64,000 nucleotides of DNA from assembly GCF_018343535.1 (NCBI RefSeq), contig NZ_JAGYPF010000004.1, positions 269,666 through 333,665 on the forward strand, in the 5' to 3' direction. A program made the translations under genes and the position numbers. A model generated the notes under the pieces. The model was not told where the DNA came from. It worked only from the letters and a program-made list of their open reading frames with translations, and did no database searches. Below, one piece after another: positions 25,237-33,515 of the stretch. Numbering within the stretch: position 1 is the stretch's first letter; every line of letters starts with the position of its first letter. This DNA comes from Neobacillus rhizophilus (GTDB lineage Bacteria; Bacillota; Bacilli; Bacillales; Cytobacillaceae).

Positions 25237-25357
25237 GTGTATGAACGTAGTAAAAACAGAAAATACAAAAAGGTAAACAAAAAAGACATAAAATATTTTT
25301 TATGCGAATATTTAACATTGAATAGACAAAGGAACTATTAAAGGGGGGGAAACAGGA

Positions 25358-26527
25358 TTGAAAAATTTTTTAAGAGCAATACCATTGTCATTACAACATT
25401 TGTTTGCGATGTTTGGTGCAACAGTTTTGGTGCCAGCGCTCACAGGTCTTGATCCAGGAAGTGCCCTTATAGCCAGTGGTGTAGGAACCTTGATCTTCCA
25501 TCTTATTACAGGTGGAAAAGTTCCTACGTATCTAGGTTCGTCCTTTGCGTTTATTGCTCCACTTGCGTTATATGTGGGGAAGCTGCACTCGCCAGGTCAA
25601 GCGGTGGCAGGTCTAATCAGCGTATCAGTTGTTTATGCACTCGTATCACTTATCATTGCCACAGTTGGCTTTGATAAAGTGCGAAAAGCAATTCCTCCAG
25701 TCGTCGTCGGTCCGGTTGTCAGCATTATCGGGCTTTCCTTGGCGACAACAGCCGTCACCAATATGGCCGCGACACATTGGGACGCTGCCATTGTGAGCCT
25801 TCTTGCCGCCATTATCGCGACTCTTGCTGGCACGAAGGTGATCCGCCTCTTACCAATTATCATCGGTCTTATCGTCGGTTATGTTTATTCCGCTGCCCGC
25901 GGCTATGTTGATTTTCAAAACATTGCAGATGCCCCTATTTTTGCGCTCCCTAATTTCGTGATGCCTGAATTCACATGGGTTGTCATCCTTGGTATGGCAC
26001 CGATTGCTCTTGTTACAATTATTGAAGACTTAGGCCATATGTTTGTATTAAACGAGATTACTGGAAAAGAAGTCACAAAAGATCCTGGATTCGGCCGTAT
26101 TCTATTGGGGAACGGTCTTGCCACCCTTATCTCCGGATTCGTCGGCGGACCGGCACAGACCACTTACGCTGAAAACCTCGGGGTTCTGGCCATCACACGC
26201 CAGTTTTCCAGCAGGATCATTCAAGGTGCTGCTGTTATTGCGATTCTCCTTGGCCTGTTCGGTAAAGTTGGAGCTCTAATCCAATCAATTCCAGTGGCAG
26301 TGATGGGCGGTATATGTATCCTGTTGTTTGGTATGATCGCCGCAATGGGGATTCGTCACCTCATTGAGGAAAAAGTAAGCCTGGCAAATATGAAAAATTT
26401 GGTCATCGTGGCAATCATCTTCATTATCGGAGTAGGATATGCACATAACGGTATCGCCTACGCAACCATCGCCGGCTTGCTCATCCATTGGCTCGTACCC
26501 GATTTTACGACAAAGAATGAAGGTTAA
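25358..26527 (+). CDS. Uracil/xanthine permease (NCS2 family)
   Basis: TTG 25358 lies behind AAAGGGGGGG. 389 residues, about 12-14 membrane segments. NCS2 signatures are present: PLSLQHLFAMFGATVLVP at the N-terminus, TYLGSSFAFIAPL, and ALVTIIEDLGHMFVLNEITGK with GFVGGPAQTTYAENLGVLAITR, which form the substrate site of UraA/PyrP. No PyrR attenuator or purine riboswitch is visible upstream. It is monocistronic. Confidence 0.88.
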   Translation: MKNFLRAIPLSLQHLFAMFGATVLVPALTGLDPGSALIASGVGTLIFHLITGGKVPTYLGSSFAFIAPLALYVGKLHSPGQAVAGLISVSVVYALVSLIIATVGFDKVRKAIPPVVVGPVVSIIGLSLATTAVTNMAATHWDAAIVSLLAAIIATLAGTKVIRLLPIIIGLIVGYVYSAARGYVDFQNIADAPIFALPNFVMPEFTWVVILGMAPIALVTIIEDLGHMFVLNEITGKEVTKDPGFGRILLGNGLATLISGFVGGPAQTTYAENLGVLAITRQFSSRIIQGAAVIAILLGLFGKVGALIQSIPVAVMGGICILLFGMIAAMGIRHLIEEKVSLANMKNLVIVAIIFIIGVGYAHNGIAYATIAGLLIHWLVPDFTTKNEG

Positions 26528-26535
26528 AATGAACA

Positions 26536-26570
26536 AGCCATTCCAAACACTTGCAGCGGAATGGCTTTTT
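26536..26570 (+). terminator. Terminator of the permease gene
   Basis: AGCCATTCC/GGAATGGCT stem followed by five T. Confidence 0.85.
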
Positions 26571-26649
26571 ATGTACTTTAGCAGCATGGGGACGGTTCTA
26601 GTGCATCAACTTACTAGGTCCAAAGTGGTTTGATCTTCTGTGAACCAAA

Positions 26650-27336
26650 ATGAATCCAAATACGACACTTGACACAATTACCCTTATAGACAAAGTGTTA
26701 AGAGGAGATACAGACTTGCATGGCATCTTTAATGAAAAGAACTATATGTATTATGACGGAACTACGTTAAGGATTAATTGGGAACTCCCCCTTATAACAG
26801 ACCCAGCCATTTCCATAACAAGTACAACACCAGAACCTAATCCAGAACAAACATCGTCTGATAATCACGATCTTGCAGCTACGTCAGAAACTAGTACAAC
26901 ACCAGACCTAACTCCAAAGACAAGTCAAAATTCCAGCCCAGACCCAACTCCAGAGACAGGTCAAAATTCCAGCCCAGTTCCAGCACCAGTACCGGCAACA
27001 CCGAATTCGGAACAGGATCAAAACTCTAGTCCGGATTCTAATCCTGAAATAAATCAAAATTCAGACCAAAATCCGGAGCAGGTTCAAATAACTAGTGAAG
27101 CACCTAGCCAAAATGTTAATCCAACCACTGCATTTGAACCTGACAGCAATCTAGTTCAAACAGAAATGAATCCTGATACAAACTCCACTTCAGTAAATAA
27201 AGCAAGCACTTCAACTGAGAATGCCAATACTAGCCTAACAAATCCGACAACAAGTACTGCTGCAGAATCAATACAGCCTGTTGAACCAGCTACTAGTAAT
27301 ACTCAAGAATCGCAAACAACAAATACTAATTTATAG
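26650..27336 (+). CDS. Low-complexity Pro/Thr/Ser/Asn-rich protein
   Basis: A 228-residue ORF from ATG 26650 without a clear ribosome binding site. The first ~55 residues look folded (LDTITLIDKVLRGDTDLHGIFNEKNYMYYDG). The rest is disordered, with repeated SSPDPTPETGQN-type units and almost no hydrophobic or Lys/Arg residues. No signal peptide or anchor. Resembles hydrophilic spore-coat or linker proteins; function unknown. A hairpin at the end supports it as a transcription unit. Confidence 0.55.
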   Translation: MNPNTTLDTITLIDKVLRGDTDLHGIFNEKNYMYYDGTTLRINWELPLITDPAISITSTTPEPNPEQTSSDNHDLAATSETSTTPDLTPKTSQNSSPDPTPETGQNSSPVPAPVPATPNSEQDQNSSPDSNPEINQNSDQNPEQVQITSEAPSQNVNPTTAFEPDSNLVQTEMNPDTNSTSVNKASTSTENANTSLTNPTTSTAAESIQPVEPATSNTQESQTTNTNL

Positions 27337-27345
27337 GAAAAAAAG

Positions 27346-27372
27346 AAAATGGAGGGGGCTTCCCTCCATTTT
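27346..27372 (+). terminator. Hairpin after the low-complexity gene
   Basis: AAAATGGAGGG/CCCTCCATTTT 11-bp stem with a short loop; weak T tail. Confidence 0.65.
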
Positions 27373-27470
27373 ATATGGGTCTGTTTTTTGAGATAACAAA
27401 AAAAGATAGTAAAACATAGGCTTACTATCTTAACACTTTATTTAAAATATCTTTATCTCAGAATGGATTG

Positions 27471-27632
27471 TTAATCGCGCATTGCTCCTGCTTCTCGGGA
27501 AGTCATTGCACCTTGTCCCGCACTTACATCGTTTTGAATTTCTTGTTTTACTTTTTGTGCATCAGTTCCAGCAAATTCTGGTTTCATCATGGAAGCCGCA
27601 TTACCTTTAGCTTGTTGATTCTGTTGCTGCAT
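27471..27632 (-). CDS. Gamma-type small acid-soluble spore protein-like (53 aa)
   Basis: ATG 27632 (minus) lies 6 nt after AGGAGG (27639-27644). The 53-residue product is Gln/Ala/Asn-rich (MQQQNQQAKGNAASMM, EFAGTDAQKVKQEIQND, TSREAGAMRD). The GTD-A-x-x-VKQ-x-IQ pattern resembles gamma-type SASP, which store amino acids in spores, but it is shorter than most, so the family call is tentative. The gene itself is well supported by its start signal. Confidence 0.6.
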   Translation of the reverse strand: MQQQNQQAKGNAASMMKPEFAGTDAQKVKQEIQNDVSAGQGAMTSREAGAMRD

Positions 27633-27644
27633 ATAAATCCTCCT

Positions 27645-28013
27645 CGAATTTCATTTAACAATCATATTATTTACAAAAAACACTCGGTAAATCCGCCCTA
27701 ATATTGAAAGATATTAACTGCAGGTATTAAAGATATCTATTTAATTGTCTTTTGAAGTAGGTAGAAAGGCTAAATCATTTGATCTTTTGTAAAAATTAAA
27801 AATATTTTTGTTTATCGTTATTTGTTTATCCTTTTGCTTTCAATGTGAAGGTATAAAGAATAAGTATATGGTAAATATCATATAATCGTTGAGAAAAAGA
27901 CGTTTTGGAACGGGGTTATTTCATTATGGGCAAATGGTGCTACAGGTGGAGATTTGACCCGGAAAGAATCTATTTCTGAATAGACCCTCAAACTCTTAAG
28001 GGAGGAATTAAAA
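27645..28013. other. Intergenic region before tpx
   Basis: AT-rich, with no ORF, hairpin or recognisable operator seen beyond the GGAGG before the tpx start. Confidence 0.5.
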
Positions 28014-28514
28014 ATGGCTAATTTTACATGGAAGGGAAATCCAGTAACCCAAATTGGACGCGACTTAAAGGTCGGGGAAAAAGCTCCTGAGTTTAATCTA
28101 CTGGCGAATGACTTATCACCTGTTACACTAGCTGATTCACACGGGAAAGTTCGTCTAATATCGGTTATACCTTCTATTGATACTCCTGTTTGTGATGCAC
28201 AAACACGTCGTTTTAACGAGGAAGCTTCCAAATTAGATAATGTAGAGATTCTTACTATTAGCGCTGATTTGCCATTTGCACAAAAAAGTTGGTGTGCAGC
28301 AAATGGTATTGGGAACGTACAAACATTATCAGATCATCGTGATCTTTTATTCGGTGAAGCATATGGTGTAGCTATCCAGGAACTTCGCTTATTAGCACGT
28401 GCTATTTTTGTTGTTGATAAAAATGACTTAGTAACATATGTTGAGTATATTAATGAATCAACAGACCACCCAAACTATGAAGCGGCATTAAAAGCGGCTA
28501 AAGCAGTATCATAA
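28014..28514 (+). CDS. tpx: Thiol peroxidase
   Basis: 166 residues from ATG 28014 behind AGGGAGG. This atypical 2-Cys peroxiredoxin reduces H2O2 and alkyl peroxides with thioredoxin. The peroxidatic Cys lies in PSIDTPVCDAQTRRF (Cys60) and the resolving Cys in FAQKSWCAANG (Cys94), the Tpx spacing. RDL-LFGEAYGV and RLLARAIFVVDKND are family-conserved. Cytosolic; monocistronic with its own terminator. Confidence 0.95.
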   Translation: MANFTWKGNPVTQIGRDLKVGEKAPEFNLLANDLSPVTLADSHGKVRLISVIPSIDTPVCDAQTRRFNEEASKLDNVEILTISADLPFAQKSWCAANGIGNVQTLSDHRDLLFGEAYGVAIQELRLLARAIFVVDKNDLVTYVEYINESTDHPNYEAALKAAKAVS

Positions 28515-28560
28515 TTAAAGTGTGGCAAGAGAAATGCCTCAGAGGCTTAATTAGGAATAA

Positions 28561-28598
28561 AAAATGGTCCAGTATCGCGAACTGGGCCATTTCTTTTT
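28561..28598 (+). terminator. Terminator of tpx
   Basis: AAAATGGTCCAGT/ACTGGGCCATTT stem with one G-U pair, then CTTTTT. Confidence 0.85.
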
Positions 28599-28710
28599 GC
28601 GATGGAAAACGCGGCCCGTATTCTTTAGCAGTTACTCTGCGGTCTAATACAAAAAGAATGCGGTGGTCTTCAAAAAGAGTGCGGTTAGGGAAGAGACTGA
28701 ACTGAGTAAT
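28599..28710. repeat. AAAGA(A/G)TGCGGT-type repeats
   Basis: Three or four TGCGGT cores preceded by A-rich segments (for example AAAAAGAATGCGGT and AAAAAGAGTGCGGT). The same elements recur at 29200-29245 and 33335-33420. Non-coding. Confidence 0.55.
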
Positions 28711-28773
28711 ATGTGAATATAGAAAACAACAAACAGTGGGATTGACTAAATCCCATTAAGGGGGACAATTACA

Positions 28774-28917
28774 ATGACATTGAATCTATTATTCTTTACC
28801 GTTAGCATAAAAAAACGATTAATCGCACCGGAAGAAGCCCTGCACTACGAAATGGTTGAAAAACTGTATGAAGAACATAAAGATCGGTTAATCTCTAATC
28901 ATTATTTGATGCATTAA
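28774..28917 (+). CDS. YrzI-family small protein (47 aa)
   Basis: ATG 28774 follows AAGGGGGAC. The product begins MTLNLLFFTVSIKKRLIAPEEALH and continues EMVEKLYEEHKDR, matching the short YrzI-type Bacillus proteins: a hydrophobic N-terminal strand or helix, then a charged helix. Function unknown. A strong terminator follows directly. Confidence 0.8.
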   Translation: MTLNLLFFTVSIKKRLIAPEEALHYEMVEKLYEEHKDRLISNHYLMH

Positions 28918-28919
28918 CA

Positions 28920-28953
28920 AACTGCCAGGGGGTAATCCTGGCAGTTTTTTTTT
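28920..28953 (+). terminator. Terminator of the YrzI-family gene
   Basis: AACTGCCAGG/CCTGGCAGTT stem with nine T. Confidence 0.92.
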
Positions 28954-28984
28954 GCCTCGTTATGGTAATACGACAGTAGCAGCG

Positions 28985-29150
28985 GCTTATCCGACAGTAA
29001 GGGCAGGCAATTCGCCAGTAATGTTAGCTCACGCGAGAGTAATGGACCGGTATCCGAGAGTAACGGTGCTTTATCCGAGAGTAATGGACCTGTATCCGAG
29101 AGTAACCACACTTTATCCGAAAGTAACGACACCTTATCCGAGAGTAACTA
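28985..29150. repeat. TATCCGAGAGTAA repeats
   Basis: About nine copies of (T)ATCCGA(G/C/A)AGTAA spaced about 19-24 bp, for example near 29050, 29071, 29093, 29114 and 29136. No start signal or convincing coding frame. Confidence 0.8.
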
Positions 29151-29311
29151 ATCGCGATCACCGATAAACTTGCGGGCTGCCGCAAAATCCTGCGGCGGCA
29201 CCTTAAAAAGACTGCGGTGACCTCCAAAAAGAGTGCGGTTTGGCAACATTCTTTCATTACTACAATGAAGATATAGAAAACTAAACGCCAATAAATGGAG
29301 GGTGAAAAAAT

Positions 29312-30019
29312 ATGATTTCAGTTTCAAATGTTTCGAAAATGTATACTTTGGAGTCGGGTGATTTCTTTGCACTAAAGGATACCACTATGCAAGTCCGTAA
29401 AGGGGAATTTGTGGCCATCATGGGACCCAGTGGTTCTGGGAAAAGCACATTGCTGCAGTTACTAGGAGGACTCGATCAGCCTACCACTGGAAATATCATT
29501 GTAGATGGAATTGACTTAACCAAATTGAATGAAAAGGAACGAACATTATTTCGTCGTACAAAGGTGGGCTTTGTTTTTCAAAATTATCAGCTCCTGCCAA
29601 TGATGACGGTCGGAGAAAATATTGCCCTTTCCCTTACTGCTAATAACACTCCAAAAAATGAAATCAAAACGATTGTGCAAAAATTGCTGTCCGAAGTTAA
29701 TCTGCAAGGTAAAGAGTCCGTTTTCCCTTCGCAGCTAAGCGGCGGCCAACAGCAGAGAGTAGCAATAGCGCGGGCGTTAGCGATGAAGCCAAGTTTAATC
29801 CTAGCAGATGAACCTACCGGCAACCTCGATCAAAAGAATGGAGAAGATATTTTAAAGCTTTTATCAAGGCTTAACAAAGAGGAAAAGATTACGGTGGTCA
29901 TGGTGACTCATGATCAACAGGCAGCGCAAGTGGCAGATCGAATCATTGTTGTAAGAGATGGAATGATCGTAGAGGAAGGAGGATACCGAAATGAAAAAGT
30001 GGCAAATCGCATGGCGTAA
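29312..30019 (+). CDS. ABC transporter ATP-binding protein (MacB/LolD type)
   Basis: 235 residues from ATG 29312 behind GGAGGGTG. Walker [11 protein letters not shown]-loop [10 protein letters not shown], signature LSGGQQQR, Walker [13 protein letters not shown] and H-loop MVTHD are all present. [19 protein letters not shown] is typical of the MacB/LolD/FtsE group that works with FtsX-type permeases. The end overlaps the permease start by 29 bp, so they are coupled. Confidence 0.92.
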   Translation: MISVSNVSKMYTLESGDFFALKDTTMQVRKGEFVAIMGPSGSGKSTLLQLLGGLDQPTTGNIIVDGIDLTKLNEKERTLFRRTKVGFVFQNYQLLPMMTVGENIALSLTANNTPKNEIKTIVQKLLSEVNLQGKESVFPSQLSGGQQQRVAIARALAMKPSLILADEPTGNLDQKNGEDILKLLSRLNKEEKITVVMVTHDQQAAQVADRIIVVRDGMIVEEGGYRNEKVANRMA

Positions 30020-32477
30020 TTTAATGCGGCGGAAGATGCGGACTTTTCTCACGATGTTATCAATCGTGATAGGGGTCGCCTCCACATTTGGTGTCATAGC
30101 AGCTGTAAATACCGCAGAAAAAGCCTTTCCTATTTACCTAAAGGAGGCTATAGCAAAAGCAGATTTTAATATTGCTGGAACTGAAGCCTATTTTTCCGAG
30201 GATGTTCATAAGCAAATGTCTTCGGGAAAGGATTATGAATCCGTTGCGATGTTAAAGCAGAATACCAAGTTGATTACCAAAGAAAAAGGGATCTCTTCCA
30301 TCCAGAAACGAGTCGTGCTCACCGGCTATAGCCAGCTTGATACCACAGTTACTGGTTTCAAAGTAATCGAAGGTGATTTAAAAGGCAAGGGGGCCGTTAT
30401 TACGGATCGAACGGCAAAGGTTTGGGGATCTAAGATTGGCGATACGGTTTCCTTTGACACAGACAAAGGTGTCAAAACGATTAAGATCACAGCTATTGTT
30501 AGATACACAAAAGACTTAATGGGCCCTTCCAGTTGGAATATGGCTAAATATCACCACTGGGCGGTCGCAGTTCCACTCCCAACTGTACAAGATTGGTTTG
30601 ATTTAAACGGAAAAATCCAAGCAATCCAAGTGAAAGCATTAAGCCCTAATAAGCTTGATGCCGTAGAGAATGAATTAGATGACTTTGTGAAAAGCAATCC
30701 AGGTATTTATATGCAGCCAATGATTATTAACTTCGATACAGCGTTTAAAGATTTGAATACTTTCTTCTTAGCCCTATATATTGCTGGTTTTCTCGGAATC
30801 GCACTGAGTGCCTTCATCATTTTTAATTCGCTCTACGTGAGTATAAAAGAAAGAAAAAGTGAATTTGCCGTGATGAAAACGATTGGATATACACCTGGAC
30901 AATTACAGGGAATGGTTTTAACAGAGGTATTACTGGTTGCCATTATCGGAACTGTCTTAGGGCTTACGGCAGGATATGGCCTTGCCCATGGATTGAAGCT
31001 GCTCATCTTCATGGTGTATGGCGTACAAAGCACCAGTTCCATGGAATTAGCAACTGGTTTGATCGTATCAATTCTAGCCGGACTGCTCGTTCCAATTCTT
31101 GCCTCCTGGTACCCGATTCAAAAGGTTGGTAAGACGAGTGTGATTGAAGTATTAAAAGAAAACAAAGCAAAGCCAAGCGGTCATTCTAAATGGTTAGGAA
31201 TCGTCGGTGTCCTGCTTATTCTATCAAGCTTTTTCATCAAGCATTTGATTTTAGTCCTGCCGCTTATGATTGGCATCACCCTAGTGTTTCCTTATCTCTT
31301 TAAACTGTTTAGTTTTCTTCTGAAAGCGTTCTATCGTCTTGCATTCAAATTTTCGGGAGACGTCGCGATCCGTAATTTAAATCGAAATATTGGTCGAACC
31401 TCCATGACTTCAGTGATTCTCTCTCTTGGGATTGCCATGATTGTGTTAATGAGTTCCCTAAATTCAGCTCTCTTACAGTCGTATGAGAAAATGATTAACC
31501 AATCTTACGGCGGAAATCTCGACATCATGTTCCACCATATTGAGAAAGAGGATCTAGGGATTATTAAAAATACAGACGGCGTGAAAGATGCAGCAACGTA
31601 TTCGATGCAGGGAATTGTCTGGAATTTGGACGGCGAGAAGCGGATGCTCCCTGTATACGGAGTGGGGGCAGACTGGATTGACCGGTTCCCGTTATTTACC
31701 GTATCAAATGGTTTACACAGTGCATTAATTAAGAGTTTAAAAAATGATGAAATTATCCTTGACCAAACCTCCTTTGCAACTTGGGGAGGAAAAATTGGTG
31801 ATAGCATTACATTAGATACCATTCATGGTGAAAAGACCTTTAAAGTGGCCGCTATGGTTAATACAATGAAAAATAGTGGTTACGGGGCGTTTATGAGCGA
31901 CAAGAACTTCAAGGAAAACTTCGGTGTTAAATATGAAAGAAATGCGTTAGTCATCAAGGAAGCACAAATCAGCCCACTGCAATTGCGAGAAAATATTTAC
32001 TCCAAATTCGGTGGAAGAATTGAGGAAATGTGGGGTCCGGAGGATTGGGTTTCCATGATTGGCGGTACCATTACAGCATCTTTCAGTATGGTGAACGCAC
32101 TTGTTGTTCTTGGTATTATCGTATCTGGTATCGGGATTGCGAATACCTTGCTGATCAATATTATGGAACGGGTCCGGGAAATAGCGATGATGCGGGCAGT
32201 TGGTGTTACTCACCGTCAGATTATCGGGATGATTTTATTAGAGGGATTTGGAATAGGGCTTGCAGCAACCGTCATTGGGATCTTGTTTGGCATACTGTTA
32301 ATCTATTTGACTTCCACGTTTATACAAGTAAACTCCTTAACCTTTGAATTCGGCGTCTCTTGGTTAATTATCGCGATAATAGCTTTGTTTGGGATTATTG
32401 TCAGCATTATTTCAAGCATCGCTCCAGCATCCAGAGCGGCAAAAATCAAGTTAAGTGAGGCGCTTCGCTATGAGTAG
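29991..32477 (+). CDS. FtsX/MacB-type ABC permease with two FtsX domains
   Basis: 828 residues from ATG 29991 behind GAGGAAGGAGG. An N-terminal membrane helix is followed by a MacB-like periplasmic-core domain, three helices (LYIAGFLGIALSAFIIFNSLYVSIKERKSEFAVMKTIG), then a second copy of helix, core and three helices ending SSIAPASRAAKIKLSEALRYE. Such permeases do not pump substrate through the membrane but transmit force to extracytoplasmic partners or lipoproteins. The next gene, a lipoprotein, overlaps its end and is the likely partner. Confidence 0.88.
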   Translation: MKKWQIAWRNLMRRKMRTFLTMLSIVIGVASTFGVIAAVNTAEKAFPIYLKEAIAKADFNIAGTEAYFSEDVHKQMSSGKDYESVAMLKQNTKLITKEKGISSIQKRVVLTGYSQLDTTVTGFKVIEGDLKGKGAVITDRTAKVWGSKIGDTVSFDTDKGVKTIKITAIVRYTKDLMGPSSWNMAKYHHWAVAVPLPTVQDWFDLNGKIQAIQVKALSPNKLDAVENELDDFVKSNPGIYMQPMIINFDTAFKDLNTFFLALYIAGFLGIALSAFIIFNSLYVSIKERKSEFAVMKTIGYTPGQLQGMVLTEVLLVAIIGTVLGLTAGYGLAHGLKLLIFMVYGVQSTSSMELATGLIVSILAGLLVPILASWYPIQKVGKTSVIEVLKENKAKPSGHSKWLGIVGVLLILSSFFIKHLILVLPLMIGITLVFPYLFKLFSFLLKAFYRLAFKFSGDVAIRNLNRNIGRTSMTSVILSLGIAMIVLMSSLNSALLQSYEKMINQSYGGNLDIMFHHIEKEDLGIIKNTDGVKDAATYSMQGIVWNLDGEKRMLPVYGVGADWIDRFPLFTVSNGLHSALIKSLKNDEIILDQTSFATWGGKIGDSITLDTIHGEKTFKVAAMVNTMKNSGYGAFMSDKNFKENFGVKYERNALVIKEAQISPLQLRENIYSKFGGRIEEMWGPEDWVSMIGGTITASFSMVNALVVLGIIVSGIGIANTLLINIMERVREIAMMRAVGVTHRQIIGMILLEGFGIGLAATVIGILFGILLIYLTSTFIQVNSLTFEFGVSWLIIAIIALFGIIVSIISSIAPASRAAKIKLSEALRYE

Positions 32478-33267
32478 AATCATTTTAGTGCTGTTCTTAC
32501 CTTTGTTATTGCTCTCTGCATGTGGGGGATCGAATGAATCGTGGGAGAATGAGAAGGTTGCGGAAGTCGGTACCCGAATTACCGCTGATGATGTTAAGGC
32601 GAACTGGAAGATTGAAAGTGCACTAGGTGACGAGCAACGGATACAACTAAAGATTTTGAAGAATGACGGGAAACCAATTAATGATTTTGAGATTACGCAC
32701 GAAAAATTGTTGCACTTAATTATCGTCAGCAAGGATTTAGCCTATTTCAATCATATCCACCCAGAGTACAAAGGGAACGGATTGTTCGAGATTACAAATA
32801 ATTTCCCGGCAGGCGGCAAGTATAAGCTAATTGCAGACTTTGAGCCATCTGACGGCGATTCAATGACCAAAATGGCGTGGGTTGACGTTGAGGGAAGTGA
32901 AAAGGCTTCTGTTCCTGTGGTGGTTGACGACGACCTTGTGAAAAGTGTGGATGGCAATCGAGTTGTCTTAACGATGGATTCTGCTGAGGCAAACAAGGAG
33001 CTTACTCTTAAGTTTACAATAACGGATGAAAAAACCAATCAACCGATTACGGACCTTGAGCCATACTTAGGTGCAATAGGTCATGTGGTAGTTTTATCCG
33101 AGGACGGTGAACGTTACTTGCACGTTCATGCAGTTGAAGGGCAGGGAAGTGGTCCGGAAGCTCTTTTTGAAACAGAGTTTCCCAAAAGCGGAGTTTACAA
33201 GATTTGGCTACAGTTTCAGAGAGATAACCAAGTTTTTACAGTTCCTTTTGTGATAAAGGTTGATTAA
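32470..33267 (+). CDS. Lipoprotein with HIHPE/HVHAVE metal-site-like motifs
   Basis: Start chosen at ATG 32470, overlapping the permease stop by 8 bp; the earlier GTG 32455 would put charged residues before the signal. The signal peptide ILVLFLPLLLLSAC|GG has a clear lipobox. Two beta units follow with KLLHLIIVSKDLAYFNHIHPE and GHVVVLSEDGERYLHVHA, aligning with the protein at 21928 but without its His/Met-rich linker. Probably the extracytoplasmic partner of the FtsX-type transporter. Ligand unknown; copper-like chemistry is a guess from the His motifs. Confidence 0.75.
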   Translation: MSRIILVLFLPLLLLSACGGSNESWENEKVAEVGTRITADDVKANWKIESALGDEQRIQLKILKNDGKPINDFEITHEKLLHLIIVSKDLAYFNHIHPEYKGNGLFEITNNFPAGGKYKLIADFEPSDGDSMTKMAWVDVEGSEKASVPVVVDDDLVKSVDGNRVVLTMDSAEANKELTLKFTITDEKTNQPITDLEPYLGAIGHVVVLSEDGERYLHVHAVEGQGSGPEALFETEFPKSGVYKIWLQFQRDNQVFTVPFVIKVD

Positions 33268-33282
33268 GAGTGAAATAGGATG

Positions 33283-33318
33283 GAGAGGCAGATCGAATTA
33301 GATTTGCCTCTCTTTTTT
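33283..33318 (+). terminator. Terminator of the ABC-lipoprotein operon
   Basis: GAGAGGCA/TGCCTCTC stem, followed by TTTTTT. Confidence 0.85.
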
Positions 33319-33334
33319 GTGCGATCGGAGGTGT

Positions 33335-33420
33335 CGCAAAAATATGCGGTAATACTCAAAAAGCCTGCGGTAAAGGTCCATAAAGTATGCGGTGGGGGTT
33401 CAGAAAGTATGCGGTTAGGA
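33335..33420. repeat. TGCGGT repeats
   Basis: Four (A)TGCGGT cores separated by about 20 bp (ATATGCGGTAA, CCTGCGGTAA, GTATGCGGTGG, GTATGCGGTTA). Same element as 28599-28710. Confidence 0.6.
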
Positions 33421-33515
33421 AGCTATTAAAACAACGTAGAATGAAATCATCCAATACATTAGAAGATTTTTAGTCGGAATGGCGCTGGATCAATTTTTGA
33501 AAGGAGTTTGATAAA

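Noticed and set aside
25118-25357. PyrR attenuator or purine riboswitch before the uracil permease gene
   Set aside because: I looked for the conserved loop motifs and found none; only a simple terminator of the upstream operon is visible.
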